The notes under the pieces are model-generated. The model had not been told where the DNA came from, made no database searches, and saw only the letters and a list, made by a program, of their open reading frames with translations. The translations under genes were made by a program, and so were the position numbers. DNA of 64,000 nt, taken from assembly GCA_002946415.1 (NCBI GenBank), contig NJPS01000039.1, positions 372,001-436,000 of the forward strand. Reading direction: 5' to 3'. This DNA comes from Rutstroemia sp. NJR-2017a BVV2 (taxonomy: Eukaryota; Ascomycota; Leotiomycetes; Helotiales; Rutstroemiaceae). This document shows positions 33,636-44,806 of this stretch, piece after piece (the stretch's first letter is position 1; every line of letters starts with the position of its first letter).

Positions 33636-35550
33636 ATGCCGAATTCAATTGATCAGTTGATGCAAGATGGGGATGCGCGTGCGAAGACGCCTCGTGATGA
33701 ACAGAGCAGTAGTCACAACAAAACCACGAATCTGTCCCTGATATCCTCAAGATCAGAGAGTATACGAGGAGAAAGCGCCTCATCATCCCCATCGAGTATG
33801 TCGAGCCCCAAATCTGTGAACGGAAGTCAGCACCGCTTCACAAATTCCGGAGACGGGGAAAGTAGCCCGCGAGGAACTGCGAAATTGAGTGATAGAGGAA
33901 GCTTGAGTAGTAGAGGGGGACCAGGTGTAAACGGCGCAGCAAACTTTACAGACTTCTTCAGCGCTGAAGTCTTTCATATCGTTCTCCACAACCCGACCAC
34001 TGCGCATAGATTCTTGAAGTTCTGCCAAACCCGTTCGTGTGCGGAGAATTTGGAGTTTCTGCAAAAGGTGGGCTACTACTGGCCTTTTCACGTCTCTTTA
34101 AGCCACTCAGCTAAACTTAAACATTAGGTCGATGAGTATTATCGACTGTTAGATGAGACGCAACGTCTTCTTTCCAGCATCTATGGAACTTATATCGCGT
34201 CAGAAGCACCACATCAAATCAATATCTCGAGTACTGATGCCAGACGATTGTCTCGTGATATTAAAAGTGCAACGCAGTCGATTCTTCCTTCGTTGGAAGA
34301 CATATTCAATCCATCCCAAGCACATATCGAGAAACTATTAGCTACTGATATGTATCCGCGTTTCGTCAAACATCAAGTCACCGCTTCTGCTACCATGGCA
34401 CTGGCTAGTGATAGAGACAGATTCCCCGGATTAGGCGACTGTTTTTGTATAACGGACCCAAAGTAAGTCCCCATCATACTTCATTCAAAGCCTCACCTAA
34501 CAATTCCCAGACGAGCCGATAACCCAATCGTCTTTGCATCCGATGGATTCGTTTCTGTGACCGGCTACAGCCGAGCCGATATTATCCCCCGCAACTGTCG
34601 TTTCCTCCAAGGTTCCTACACCGACTCTCAAGCCACCAAGCGTCTCCGCGTCTCTATCGAAAACTGCGAAGAAACCGTCGAGCTCCTCCTCAACTACCGC
34701 AAAAACGGCGATCCCTTCTGGAACCTCCTCTATGTATCTCCACTCCTCGACGCATCCGGCGAGGTCCGCTTCTTTCTCGGCGGTCAGATTAACTGTAGCA
34801 CCACCATCCATAGCCGGACCGACGTATTGAGGATCCTGAGTATGAATGATGACGATAATGAAAGTGTCATCGATAGCACTCAGAGGACAGCAAGTGTGAA
34901 AAGTAGGGAGTCGATGAAAGATGTTTACATGTACCCGAAGAGTTCGTTTTTCAAGAGTTTTAAGAAATACAAAGCGAGTCCGTTGGTGAAGGATGAGGCG
35001 GGGATGGAGAATGAGTTGATTGATAAGTTGGGGAAGTTGCAGTTTAATAAACAGGTTGAGGCTTTTTATACGGCTTATTCTAAGGTATGTTTTATCTACT
35101 TTTACTTTCAAGTTGACGGGAAGACGAACTAACAAAACCCAGTACGTCGTCCTCCAATACACCCCTCATTCTCAAGCCCTCACCATCAAATACTACTCCC
35201 CCGGAATAATCGACATCCTCTGTCTGAACCTCCCCAACGGCTCAGCCGCGCCCATCCACGACAAAGACATCTTCAAAGTGCTCGCCGAGCACTCCCCAAC
35301 GTCCGTCTCCCGCTCGTTTAAAAGCGTGGTCCGAGAAGAACTCCGTCTCGGAAACGCGGTCTCGATCGAAACGGGCTTGTTGACGGGCTACGAGGAGGTC
35401 AAGAAACAGCAGGGGTTTTTCGGGTCGGGGAAACAGGACAAAGGGTTTAAGAGGACGGAGGAGAAATATATTTGTCATTTTACGCCGTTGAAGGATGAGG
35501 TGGGGGCCGTGGCGTGGGTGGTTTTGACGGTGGCGCCGAAGGTTGGATAG
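33636..35550 (+). CDS. RGS-LOV photoreceptor, similar to Botrytis BcLOV4
   Basis: Exons 33636-34067, 34128-34462, 34511-35084 and 35143-35550 give 582 aa. The N-terminal 95 residues are Ser-rich and disordered. An RGS domain (about 100-250; FFSAEVFHIVLHNPTTAHRF, then CAENLEFLQKVDEYYRLLDE) would act on a G-alpha subunit. A LOV/PAS domain follows (about 245-355). It has the flavin-cysteine motif RNCRFLQG with the adduct Cys at residue 285, and GDPFWNLLYVSPLLDASG for the beta-scaffold. Together these predict blue-light sensing through an FMN adduct. The region after the LOV domain includes a basic, aromatic stretch (SSFFKSFKKYKASP), where the Botrytis protein has a membrane-binding segment; that equivalence is inference. 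The last 150 residues form a conserved fungal region of unknown role. Confidence 0.92.
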
Positions 35551-36008
35551 GGTAGGGGGTGGTTTTCTTGTGGATTTATGGGTTGGGGATTTCTAATGGG
35601 AGACGGGATTTACGTTGGGCGATGGGAACTGGGTGCATGGGAAACATTTTAGTGCATAGATACCCAGGAATGGCGCTAGATGGAGTTTGCAGCTAAAAAT
35701 GTATATTAGAGAAAATGATACGCTATATTCTGATTTTGCAATAAGCATAGTACCGCCACCAGCCTTCTCGAATGTATATTCTCAACATCAGGCCCTGGGG
35801 GCAATAGTTCACGCAGGAGAGCTACTGTATTGTATGAATATTTAGCGTGCTCCAAGCGCGCTGGAGAACTTTCCGACTTTTCCGCCCCAGAAGGCCCTTC
35901 TCCTATTCTTTATTTACAACAGTCTAGCAATAAATAGTCTAAGACTAGCACGTATACACTAGCGTCCGTCTCCTTATACCCCCCGGAATCGACATCCGGC
36001 TCCGCTCA
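35551..36008. other. Convergent intergenic space, no gene seen
   Basis: Lies between the 3' ends of the RGS-LOV gene (plus) and the transporter gene (minus). It probably holds both 3' UTRs. Confidence 0.6.
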
Positions 36009-37745
36009 CTACTCCTTATGCTCAAACGCAGCCGCCGCCTTCTCCTCCTGGGTTTCCGATCGCGCGGCTTCCTCATCCGCCGTATGCAGACCAATATCCG
36101 TCTCCGTCAACGCATCTACCGTTTTCTTGTAGTACGGCACGAAATTTACTGCGATGGCGTAGGTTAAGGATCCGACGAAGAAACACATGGGAACGAACAT
36201 CGCGAGGCCGGTTCCGTAGCGGTCGGCGGCGACGCCGGTTAGGGGGGGGACGCTGTGGGAGGGGGAGGGGGGGTTAGCGGGGTGGGGAGGTTTTTTTTAA
36301 GAAAAAGAAATATAAAAAGGAGGGAAGAAAGAAGGAAGGAAGGAAGAGAGGAAAGCAGAACTCACCAAGCACCACCCAACACCCCCCCAACAATCCACCC
36401 CGACCCTCTCTTCGTATGTCTCCCCAACCCTTTCATCCCCAACGCAACAATAGTCGGGAAGCAGATGGATTCAAAAAACAAACATATATACAGCATCGCC
36501 ATACCCGTGTTCCCGCGCTGGGTGATTGCCGGCGCGAGGAACACCATTGCGAGCACCATGTACACGCCGAAGACCCAGCGCGGCCGGAATATATACATGA
36601 GGCCGACGCCGGCGAAACGGCCTACTGCGAAGGAGGCTTGCGCTCCGGCGAGGAAGTTCGCGCCCAGGGCGGAGCTGGTGTGTGCGCGGGTTTCGGTTAC
36701 GTAGTTTATGAAGTAGCTGGGGGTTTGTGGTTAGATTTGTGTATGGATGTGCAAGTTTACTGTACTTTTGAAAAACTCACCCCGCAATAGCCACCTGCGC
36801 CCCCGTATAGCAGAACTGGGCAAAAGCCGCATGGAACAGCTTATATTGTTTCCGGAATGGCAGCTCATCGGCTCCAGCATGGGTTTCCTGAGCCTGGAAC
36901 TCCATATCTGCGTCGGTGATTTCCGGGATGTGGGAGAAGAAAAATATAATAGCGAGAATGAAGACGAAGACGGCGATCGCTAGGTACACCCATTGGACGT
37001 TTTGTAGCGCGCGGGCGTCGCTGAAGGTGAAGAAGACGTAGGAGCCGAGGACGGGGGAGATGACGGTGCCGATGCCGTTGAAGGCTTGGGAGATGTTGAT
37101 GCGGATTTCGGCGTATTTGGGGGGGCCGCATACTGTGGGGGAGGAGGGGGGTTAGACAGGTTGGGAGGGAGGGGGTGCGGGTACGTACCGGTGATGTACG
37201 GGTTGGCGGCGGTTTCGAGGGAGCCGAGTCCGTTGCCGATGATGAAGATGCAGGCGCAGAAGCCGCCGAAACTTTGGTGTTTGATGGCGGCGATTGCGAG
37301 AAGAGCTCCTAGGCCTGGGACGAGAATGGTTAGTTAGGCAACCGGATTGGGGATACATGCACATGCCATATAGGAAGAGGCCCCAGATGAAAACAGCTCG
37401 GTAGCTGTAATGCCGCAAGATCCAAGCAGCATGGCCTAGGGAAGCGAACGGGTAGGCACTGAATTGTATTAGTTCTAAGCAATGATGATTTGATTTCTAG
37501 AATCCAAGTACTCACCCGAAATAAGCAGCTTGAAGTCCCGACGATCTCGCCCTCGTGATATGTAACGTAGTTTGGAAATGTTTGTTCAGAGTATCGAGTA
37601 AGCTGTACGAGAATCCCCACAGGAAGAACAGCACAGTCACTAAGCAGATGGGAAATATCGACTCGCGTAATGTGATTTCCGCTGCGTTTCTTCGATCATC
37701 TCGGACGCGCAACGTGCGTCTTTTCCAGAAGTCGGATCCTAACAT
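36009..37745 (-). CDS. MFS sugar permease of the FucP (fucose:H+ symporter) family
   Basis: Six exons on the minus strand: 37745-37516, 37458-37367, 37314-37189, 37132-36781, 36716-36366 and 36252-36009, giving 464 aa. Introns are 37459-37515, 37315-37366 (GC donor), 37133-37188, 36717-36780 and 36253-36365. The first helix FLWGFSYSLLDTLNKHFQ, the block AAYFGAYPFASL and IIGNGLGSLETAANPYITV are characteristic of the FHS/FucP branch of the MFS, which imports L-fucose, galactose or glucose with protons. About twelve hydrophobic segments are visible. The C-terminal tail is charged and cytosolic. It is divergently arranged with the GH95 fucosidase at 38864 across 1.1 kb of shared upstream DNA, which supports but does not prove L-fucose (or L-galactose) as substrate. 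Confidence 0.88.
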
Positions 37746-38863
37746 GGTGGAAGCTTTGCGAGAACAGATGGCTCTCGGATTTAGAGCATTCGATGCTTAT
37801 CGAGTGGTCCAAATAAGAAGCGGAGTCTATCAACACGAGCGAGAAATCGTGCAACTATTTATGTGGTGCGCAATCATGGCTGGTGGGACCGTTCTCTCAT
37901 CGATTGGATGACTTGTGATTCGTACAAGGTACTCGCTCCCTCGAGAGATCTCAGATGGCGAATGAAGTGCCAGTTTTCTGCATTTTTTGACCTGAACAGC
38001 TAGACACAGTGATATGATCTGGGGTAGGGTATGATGTATCAGCCGGTACGAATCGTTGGACCGGTTAGAGCAGATCAGCGTTCACCCCGCATCTGCAGAC
38101 AGGCATTGCTTGTTCCTCATCGGCGCCCAACCACCTCCGCAAGTTTGATTTTGAAGCAATCATCACGTGGAGGTGGACTTCAACGGTTGCGAGTCGGGAG
38201 CGAGGTTCAGGTATTAATAGACTCAGCATGGTAGATCGACGTCAATTGCCTCGAACAATATCTCGCCGTTGATAGCCTGTCCAGACTTTGATAGCAGCCT
38301 CCACTTCACTTCATTTCCTCGGCAGCTAGAGGACCGAGCTTTAGTCGGTGTTACCCCACGGGGTATAAAAGGTATAAGACAAGGTTCACCGAGCTTAATT
38401 TGTCCACCAATGACCTGAGAAATCAAGTGGTTCTCTGCAGCGACCGTTTTCGCAATGTGTTTCTGGCCCCACATCATCTAACATGTAGCCAAACAACTCC
38501 TCCATATTCTCCACAACGATGCTCCGAAACGGAAGGAGACCGAAAGGAACGAAGAACTGCGAGGAAGAGTGGCCACTGAATATATACCCGACGGATGAAC
38601 TTTACATGAGGTAATTGGTGGTTTGTAGCCTGAAGATCGAAGGTTGCTATTCCATGGTTATTGGCTCCTCGTATGTATTTTTTACGACGATGGGGCTGTT
38701 CTGCACGATGACCTCCAGCGGGAAATCAGCCGTTTGTTGTTGCCATGGAGCGACTGCAAGATTATATATTTCAGAAGGGCCCGCCGGAGTCTTCGATGTT
38801 CTTTATCCAGCCATCCAATTTATCTTTCAGCGCCTTGCGATTGTCTGAAGCAGGACTTGAACC
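37746..38863. promoter_or_regulatory. Divergent promoter region of the transporter and fucosidase genes
   Basis: This 1.1-kb space separates two head-to-head genes with linked predicted functions. A TATA-like GGTATAAAAGG occurs at about 38362-38372. No ORF here looks coding. Shared regulation of the pair is inference from arrangement only. Confidence 0.5.
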
Positions 38864-41556
38864 ATGGCGTCGCAGCGGTCTCTCAAGATTTTCATGCTGC
38901 TATTTCCGGCAGCTGAAGCCAGCGGATTCTGGTCTAGCACGGCGGCAAGTTATGGGAATATCATCAAGGAGGCGTATCCCCTCGGAAATGGGAGACTTGG
39001 AGGTCGGCTTTTCTACCGGACATGTAATTGAAGTATGCTGATACGGAAATAGCTATGCCATTCGGCTCTCCTGGTGCCGATCAAGTGAACTTGAACATCG
39101 ACTCCTTGTGGTCAGGAGGGCCTTTCGAGAACAGCGTGAGTAAAAGCGCTGTGTATTTTGAGGGTTGTTCTAAATTCTCTTAGAGCTATACCGGGGGAAA
39201 CCCCGCCGGAGATTTATCGCATTATCTCCCTGGAATCCGAGAGTTCATCTTCACGAATGGAACAGGAAGTAAGTAATCCATGTTCTATGTATATAAATCG
39301 AGGCTCACCTCATCACAGATGTTGATGGACTTCTTGGAAGCTCAAATAACTATGGTTCTTATGCTGTGCTTGGGAATTTAAGTGTCTCGATTGCGGGGAT
39401 CACTTCGTACAAGTCATACAATAGAAGCCTTGATTTTGATACAGGCATTCATACGACTACTTACACCGCCAACGATAACAATACGTATACATCTACGGTA
39501 TATTGTTCTTTTCCTGATGAGGTATGCGTCTACGATATTCAGTCAACGGGTCCACTCCCGCAAGTCACGGTCTCGTTTCAGAATCAACTGGCAAATCAAT
39601 CATTTCTCAACACAACATGCGGTTCTGGCTACACTAGGCTCACTGGAGTTACACAGCTTGGTCCACCGCTTGGGATGAAGTATGATGCGATAGCAAGACT
39701 GGTAGGCTCTGCACCTGCATCTCATTGCAACGCCACCAAGTCCGGAGCTTTGACCATCCCACCCGCGAAGAACCTGCGTCATGTAACACTCGTCGTTGGT
39801 GCCGGAACAAACTATGACCAGACTAAGGGTAATGCAGCGAGCGGCTACTCGTTTAGGGGGGCTGACCCATCACCAAATGTCGAATCAACTACCACGAAAG
39901 CTTCGCGTATGTCCGAGACTACGCTCCGTAAGAACCACATCGCAGACTACAGCTCGTTGACAAAAGCTTTCACCCTGAATCTACCTGATACCGCAAAATC
40001 GGCAGGCCTAGAAACATCCGTCATACTGGACCGCTATCATTCGTCTGGAACTGCCGACCCTTACCTTGAGTCCTTACTATTTCGCTACGGTCGACATCTA
40101 TTCATAACCTCACAACGAAGCAACAGCCTCCCCACGAATCTCCAAGGTCGCTGGACGCAACTGCTTTACTCTGCTTGGAGCGCGGATTATCATGCAAATA
40201 TCAATATGCAAATGAACTTATGGGGCGTTGATCAGACAGGTCTAGGTGATCTTCAATCCGCTACTTGGGATTATATGGAGAACACTTGGGTCCCACGAGG
40301 GACAGAGACTGCGAAGTTACTCTATAATGCGTCTGGTTGGGTGACACATGACGAGATGAATATCTTCGGACATACTGCGTAGGTTTACTATTCTGTTGGT
40401 GAATTTACAACTAACAACGATAGAATGAAAGAGGAAGCCCAATGGGCTAACTATCCAGGTATGTCTATCTGCTCTTTGATAATCTCCCACTCATGCTAAT
40501 TTCACATAGCCTCCGCCGCATGGATGATGCTGCACGTCTGGGACCACTACGAGTACTCACAAGACATCTCATGGTTAACCAAGCAAGGCTACCCACTCAT
40601 CAAAGGCGTAGCTCAATTCTGGAGTACACAATTACAAGAAGACGCCTACTTCCACGACGGAACTCTAGTAGTCAACCCATGCAACTCACCCGAACACGGG
40701 CCGACAACCTTCGCTTGCACGCATTACCAGCAACTAATCTACCAAGTTTTCGAGTCCGTCCTAGCAGTAGCCGGCGTAGTCAAGGAGACCGACACAGCAT
40801 TTATAAACCAGATCACCTCACAGGTGAAATCGCTAGATAAGGGTCTCCATATTGGTACCTGGGGCGAAATCAAAGAGTGGAAGATCCCCGACAGTTTCGG
40901 TAAGTTCAAGATCCTTCCTCATCTCACTTGCAAACATCTCAATAACGAAAACCCCCCCAGGCTACGACTTCCCCAACGACACCCACCGCCACCTCTCCCA
41001 CCTCATCGGCTGGTACCCCGGCCACAGCATCTCCTCCCTCCAATCCGGCTACCGCAACTCAACCATCCAATCCGCCATCTCAACCTCCCTCCTCAGCCGC
41101 GGCCCCGGCACCGGCCCCGACGCCAACGCCGGCTGGGAAAAAGTCTGGCGCAGCGCATGCTGGGCGCGACTCAACGATACCGCGCAAGCATATTTCGAGC
41201 TCCGCTATGCGATCCAGACGAACTTTGCGGGGAATGGCTTGTCCATGTACTCCGGCTTGAGCGAGCCGTTTCAGATTGATGCGAATTTTGGGCTGGTGGG
41301 TGCGGTGTTGAGTATGCTGGTTGTGGATTTGGCGGAGATGGGGACGGGGAAGCTGGGCGTGCATACGGTTGTTTTGGGGCCGGCGATTCCGGAGAGTTGG
41401 GGTGGGGGGAGTGTGGAGGGGTTGAGGGTTAGAGGGGGTGGGGTGGTGGATTTTTCGTGGGATGGGAATGGGGTTGTGGGGAAGGCGAAGATTAGGGGGA
41501 GGAGTAAGCCAGTTGTTTTGGTTAACAAGAAGGGGGTTGTGGTGGCTAAAGTTTGA
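38864..41556 (+). CDS. Secreted GH95 alpha-L-fucosidase (or alpha-L-galactosidase)
   Basis: Seven exons: 38864-39003, 39054-39135, 39184-39268, 39319-40378, 40424-40458, 40510-40899 and 40961-41556; 795 aa. A signal peptide-like N-terminus ([19 protein letters not shown]) precedes the GH95 N-terminal domain ([16 protein letters not shown], then [14 protein letters not shown]). The catalytic set known from the Bifidobacterium fucosidase is present. [12 protein letters not shown] supplies the two Asn (396, 398), NSPEHG the general acid Glu529, and QIDANFG the Asp704. GH95 enzymes invert and release terminal 1,2-linked L-fucose, or L-galactose in some plant-targeting members. Several introns have weak donors (GTCGGC, GTAGGT), but the joined frame matches the family throughout. 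The neighbouring FucP-like permease suggests use of the freed sugar. Confidence 0.93.
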
Positions 41557-41699
41557 ATGAGGTTCAGATACCGCAGATAACTGTGTAAGAGATCTGACGA
41601 ATTGTTACTCGGAATGTACATAAGCACTGCTTGCTCCAGAGGTACATACACATTCATCATATCCAAGTGATACCCCCAAGTTATCCTCCCAGCTTCGAA

Positions 41700-42853
41700 T
41701 CACCAAGGATAATTCCTCCCATCCCACGTCCAGAAAGTTGCAGCACCCGCCTCCAATCCCTTAACAGTTTCCTTTCCACCTTCATCAACGCCCCCTTTTC
41801 CCTTCTCGCGAATCACCTTTAAACATCCTTCTATACTCTCATCTACTTCAATGGATCCATGCACTTCCCACGGAACGTCTGTGTTCTTGGCCATGTCCGT
41901 GTTTACCTCACCAGGATGAAGGGCTAAGACAACAGAGGCTTCTGAGCCTCGTTCTCGGTGCAGCTCTGCTGCTAGATGCTAGATAGGATAGATGTGAGTA
42001 ATTGCGGAGCATGATTTGTCGTCCCCGGAGAGAACAGGGATAGCACGGGAAATGTAAAATAAAGAAAAAGAGGCTATCGTGGGAAAGCAGTATTCACAAA
42101 GCAATTGCACAACGAAAAAACATGTTGTAGTGATCATCCAAAAACGAAAGTCCGCAACACATGAGAAGATCTGCAAACTCACCCGTAACCCCATATTCAG
42201 CGCCGCTTTCGAAGCAGCATAAGCCGCGAACTTATCCTCATACGATCTAAAGTCACCAGCCGAGCCTGAATCCGAAGAGATGAACACGATGGTGGAGATT
42301 GATATCTTCGGATTGGAAACTGAGAGGAGATGATTGGCTGCGAGGAGGGGTCCGAATGTGTTGGTTTGGAAATGGTGGTGCCATGATTGGTTGGATCTAG
42401 TGGTGTTAGGATAGTGAGTTTGTGGTTCGGGGTGTTGAGAGGTAGAGAAAGTTCTTGACTTCTATGACTGCACGAGAGCAACAAGATGTGACTAGAAACA
42501 GAGTCCAGGTAAACTCACGACCCAAGCACCCCATTCGGCCACTCCAAAACCCCAGCATTCACAACCACCGTCTCGAGACCAACTCCTCCCTCCCATCCAT
42601 CCCGTGCTATCAACTTTGACACATCGACAGCCAGCGCCTTGATACTTTCCTCCTCATTGATATCGCAACGCAGAAGGCTGAGTCTCGATTTGAAGTGTCC
42701 TGAGAGTTTGGATAATGTGTAAGGGACAGCGACAGAACGGTATGTAGCGATGACGAAGGTGCTGGGTGAGGATGATAGAAGTTGGCGCACGAATTCGAGG
42801 CCGATACCACGGCTGGCGCCGATGATTAGGTGGGTTTGGGGGGTTGAGGTCAT
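41700..42853 (-). CDS. Short-chain dehydrogenase/reductase (sniffer/carbonyl-reductase-like)
   Basis: Exons 42853-42519, 42396-42183 and 41978-41700 give 275 aa; introns 42397-42518 and 41979-42182 are longer than average for this window. The cofactor motif GASRGIG lies near the N-terminus (residues 12-18). NAGVLEW is the NAG region, FISSDSGS the catalytic Ser strand and YAASKAALN the YxxxK motif. LHPGEVNTDM is the usual post-catalytic PG motif. The family reduces carbonyl compounds with NADPH, but the substrate cannot be inferred. It sits convergent to the GH95 gene. A role in fucose or galactose oxidation is possible but not supported by any specific residue, so I do not claim it. Confidence 0.87.
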
Positions 42854-43594
42854 TGTATGAAGGGCTTGATTGCTAGAATATTCCTAAGATTATATCTTCT
42901 CATCGGCAGATAGAAAAGAAGCTCATGCTATCATCGCATTGCGAAGATTCTGGGTGGACCTTCCCGTTTGGGAAAGTGGGGTAGTTGCTTGGCACTCTGA
43001 TCTTCTCAGCCATATCTTCTTCGAGCGAGATGCTATGCTCACTGAGATATGCAACAAAACTTTAGAAGAGCCGAAAATGGCACGTGAATATCACCTGACA
43101 CTGACACTCTTGATAGATGCCAGCTAGACATAGTACTACTTCACAAATTGGGTATGCAATTGCTCGAAATACTTCAATTATCCATGTTTGCTAAAATCTT
43201 GCATGAAGTTCAACGGTTATAGACGAAGCTGTGTCCATCATCTTCCAATCAGACCTAAATTCTTTCTCTCCTCCGCGCAGGCCAAATTCAACTGCAAGAA
43301 TACCTGTACTTGTAACAACAATTATCAATCACAGCATCTACATGAAACTTTCATTTCAAAAGCCCACGAGTGTTCAATAGAATTTTGGCAATAATCAACA
43401 TCCATTTCGGAGACGTGGTCATATGTACAGAAAGCAATTTAAACACATTTTGGCTCCTCGGCGCCGTCGGTCCGTTGGGGTATATTACCATGTAAGGGTA
43501 TCTATAATTGAGCCCAGGCTATATAAACAGCCAGCAAAAGTCCATCTGCACCCCAGATTTTTCAAGACAATTTATTTTCTTTCTGATTTCAAAA
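42854..43594. other. Intergenic; promoter of the CBM1 gene
   Basis: No gene seen. A strong TATA box (CTATATAAAC) is at 43519-43528. Confidence 0.55.
43519..43528 (+). promoter_or_regulatory. TATA box of the CBM1 gene
   Basis: CTATATAAAC, 67-76 bp upstream of the ATG at 43595. It is a close match to the TATA consensus, as often found at strongly regulated secretome genes. Confidence 0.6.
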
Positions 43595-44627
43595 ATGCAT
43601 TTCAAGAAAAGTTCTATTCATGCGGCTCTGCTCACAGCAGCAGCTATTCAGAGTGTGAATGCTCAGCAAACTGCTTGGGGTCAATGTATGTGTCCGGAAT
43701 TTTTCGTGCAGAGAGTTCTTCTGTAGGATTTTGTATAAATAGGGATAGCTGACGAGTTGACTGCAACACAGGTGGTGGAGTGGGATGGTCAGGAGCAACT
43801 AGTTGTGTATCGGGATATGCGTGTACCTATGTAAAGTAAGTTATACTGTTATCCATTCACCGAAACATGCAGACTACCATCAAGAAACCCAAAACTAACA
43901 GTATCCTCCATAGCGCCTGTATGTCTTCACTTTCTCTCCCATCTCCGCTCCACCTAACACATCTCCCAGATTACTCCCAATGCATGCCCGGAACCGCAAC
44001 CACCACACCCCCCAGCACCACCCCCCGCACCACAACACCATCGACCACTCCAACCGGGACTCCAACCGGAACACCCACCACCACCGTCCCCGTAACCACC
44101 ACCGCCGCCGCCGGCTACCCAGGAGCAACACTCCAAAACGGGTACTACTGGATCCGGGCCGTCGAATCCCCCAACTTCCAGTACCCTCCCCTCCCCCCCC
44201 TTCCCCCTCCAGCCCAGCTAACCCTTCCTCCAGCTCCTACCTCCAATCCAAACCCACCAAAGCCGCCGGACCCGCCCTCCTCGCCGACCGCACCACCGCC
44301 GGGCAATTCAACGTCGTGTCCGGACAACTCGTGCAGCTCGTTGCGCCCTCGACTCTTTTGTACGGCAATGTGTCCCCACCAGCCAATTCATCTGTCGCGA
44401 AACTGGCTCTCACATTCAGCACGACGCAAAACACTTTTGGAACATTTGCTTTCAGCGGCGATGCTTTGACGTGGAGTGTTTCTAGTATTAATCGTCCGAA
44501 TCTGAGCGCGTGGTTGGTGTGCGATGCGCAGACTTTGTGGATTAATTTGGGGCCGTATGCGTACAATACGCCGCCGGGATGTGTGGATGAGACGATTCAT
44601 TATTTTAATGGAGCGACGGTTGATTGA
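43595..44627 (+). CDS. Secreted CBM1 (cellulose-binding) protein with unknown C-terminal domain and a 5-nt microexon
   Basis: Five exons: 43595-43685, 43772-43835, 43914-43918, 43970-44180 and 44234-44627, giving 254 aa. A signal peptide ends at about residue 23 (SVNA-QQ). The CBM1 domain reads QQTAWGQCGGVGWSGATSC, then VSGYACTYVNAYYSQCMPG, with four Cys and the aromatic residues that stack on cellulose. The third exon is only CGCCT. It supplies the bases for N-A-Y and keeps the frame; skipping it shifts the frame into the Thr/Pro linker. The linker (about 55-95) is Thr/Pro-rich. The last 150 residues (YYWIRAVESPNF, HSYLQSKPT, TAGQFNVVSGQLVQLV) form a conserved fungal domain with no known activity. 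The final acceptor was chosen to give NFHSYLQ, as related proteins read. Confidence 0.86.
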
Positions 44628-44806
44628 GTGGATTAGTGGGTAGTCACGCTGACGGGTTGGAGAGGAGATGTATATATGAAGGACTTGGTTTTGTAAATAG
44701 TTTGATAGTTATGGTTTATAAGCTTACATACCTTTTTGGTGTGGAGAAAACAAACGCTTTGATATCATTCGACATCTTTAACCTAGATCTTTATGTGACA
44801 CGGATA

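Noticed and set aside
38840..38866. A T-arm-like GCAGGACTTGAACC next to the GH95 start codon
   Set aside because: The would-be T stem does not pair, and no acceptor, D or anticodon arms are found. Not a tRNA.
41080..41666. Minus-strand ORFs across the end of the GH95 gene
   Set aside because: Antisense shadows of exon 7. The plus-strand reading carries conserved GH95 residues.
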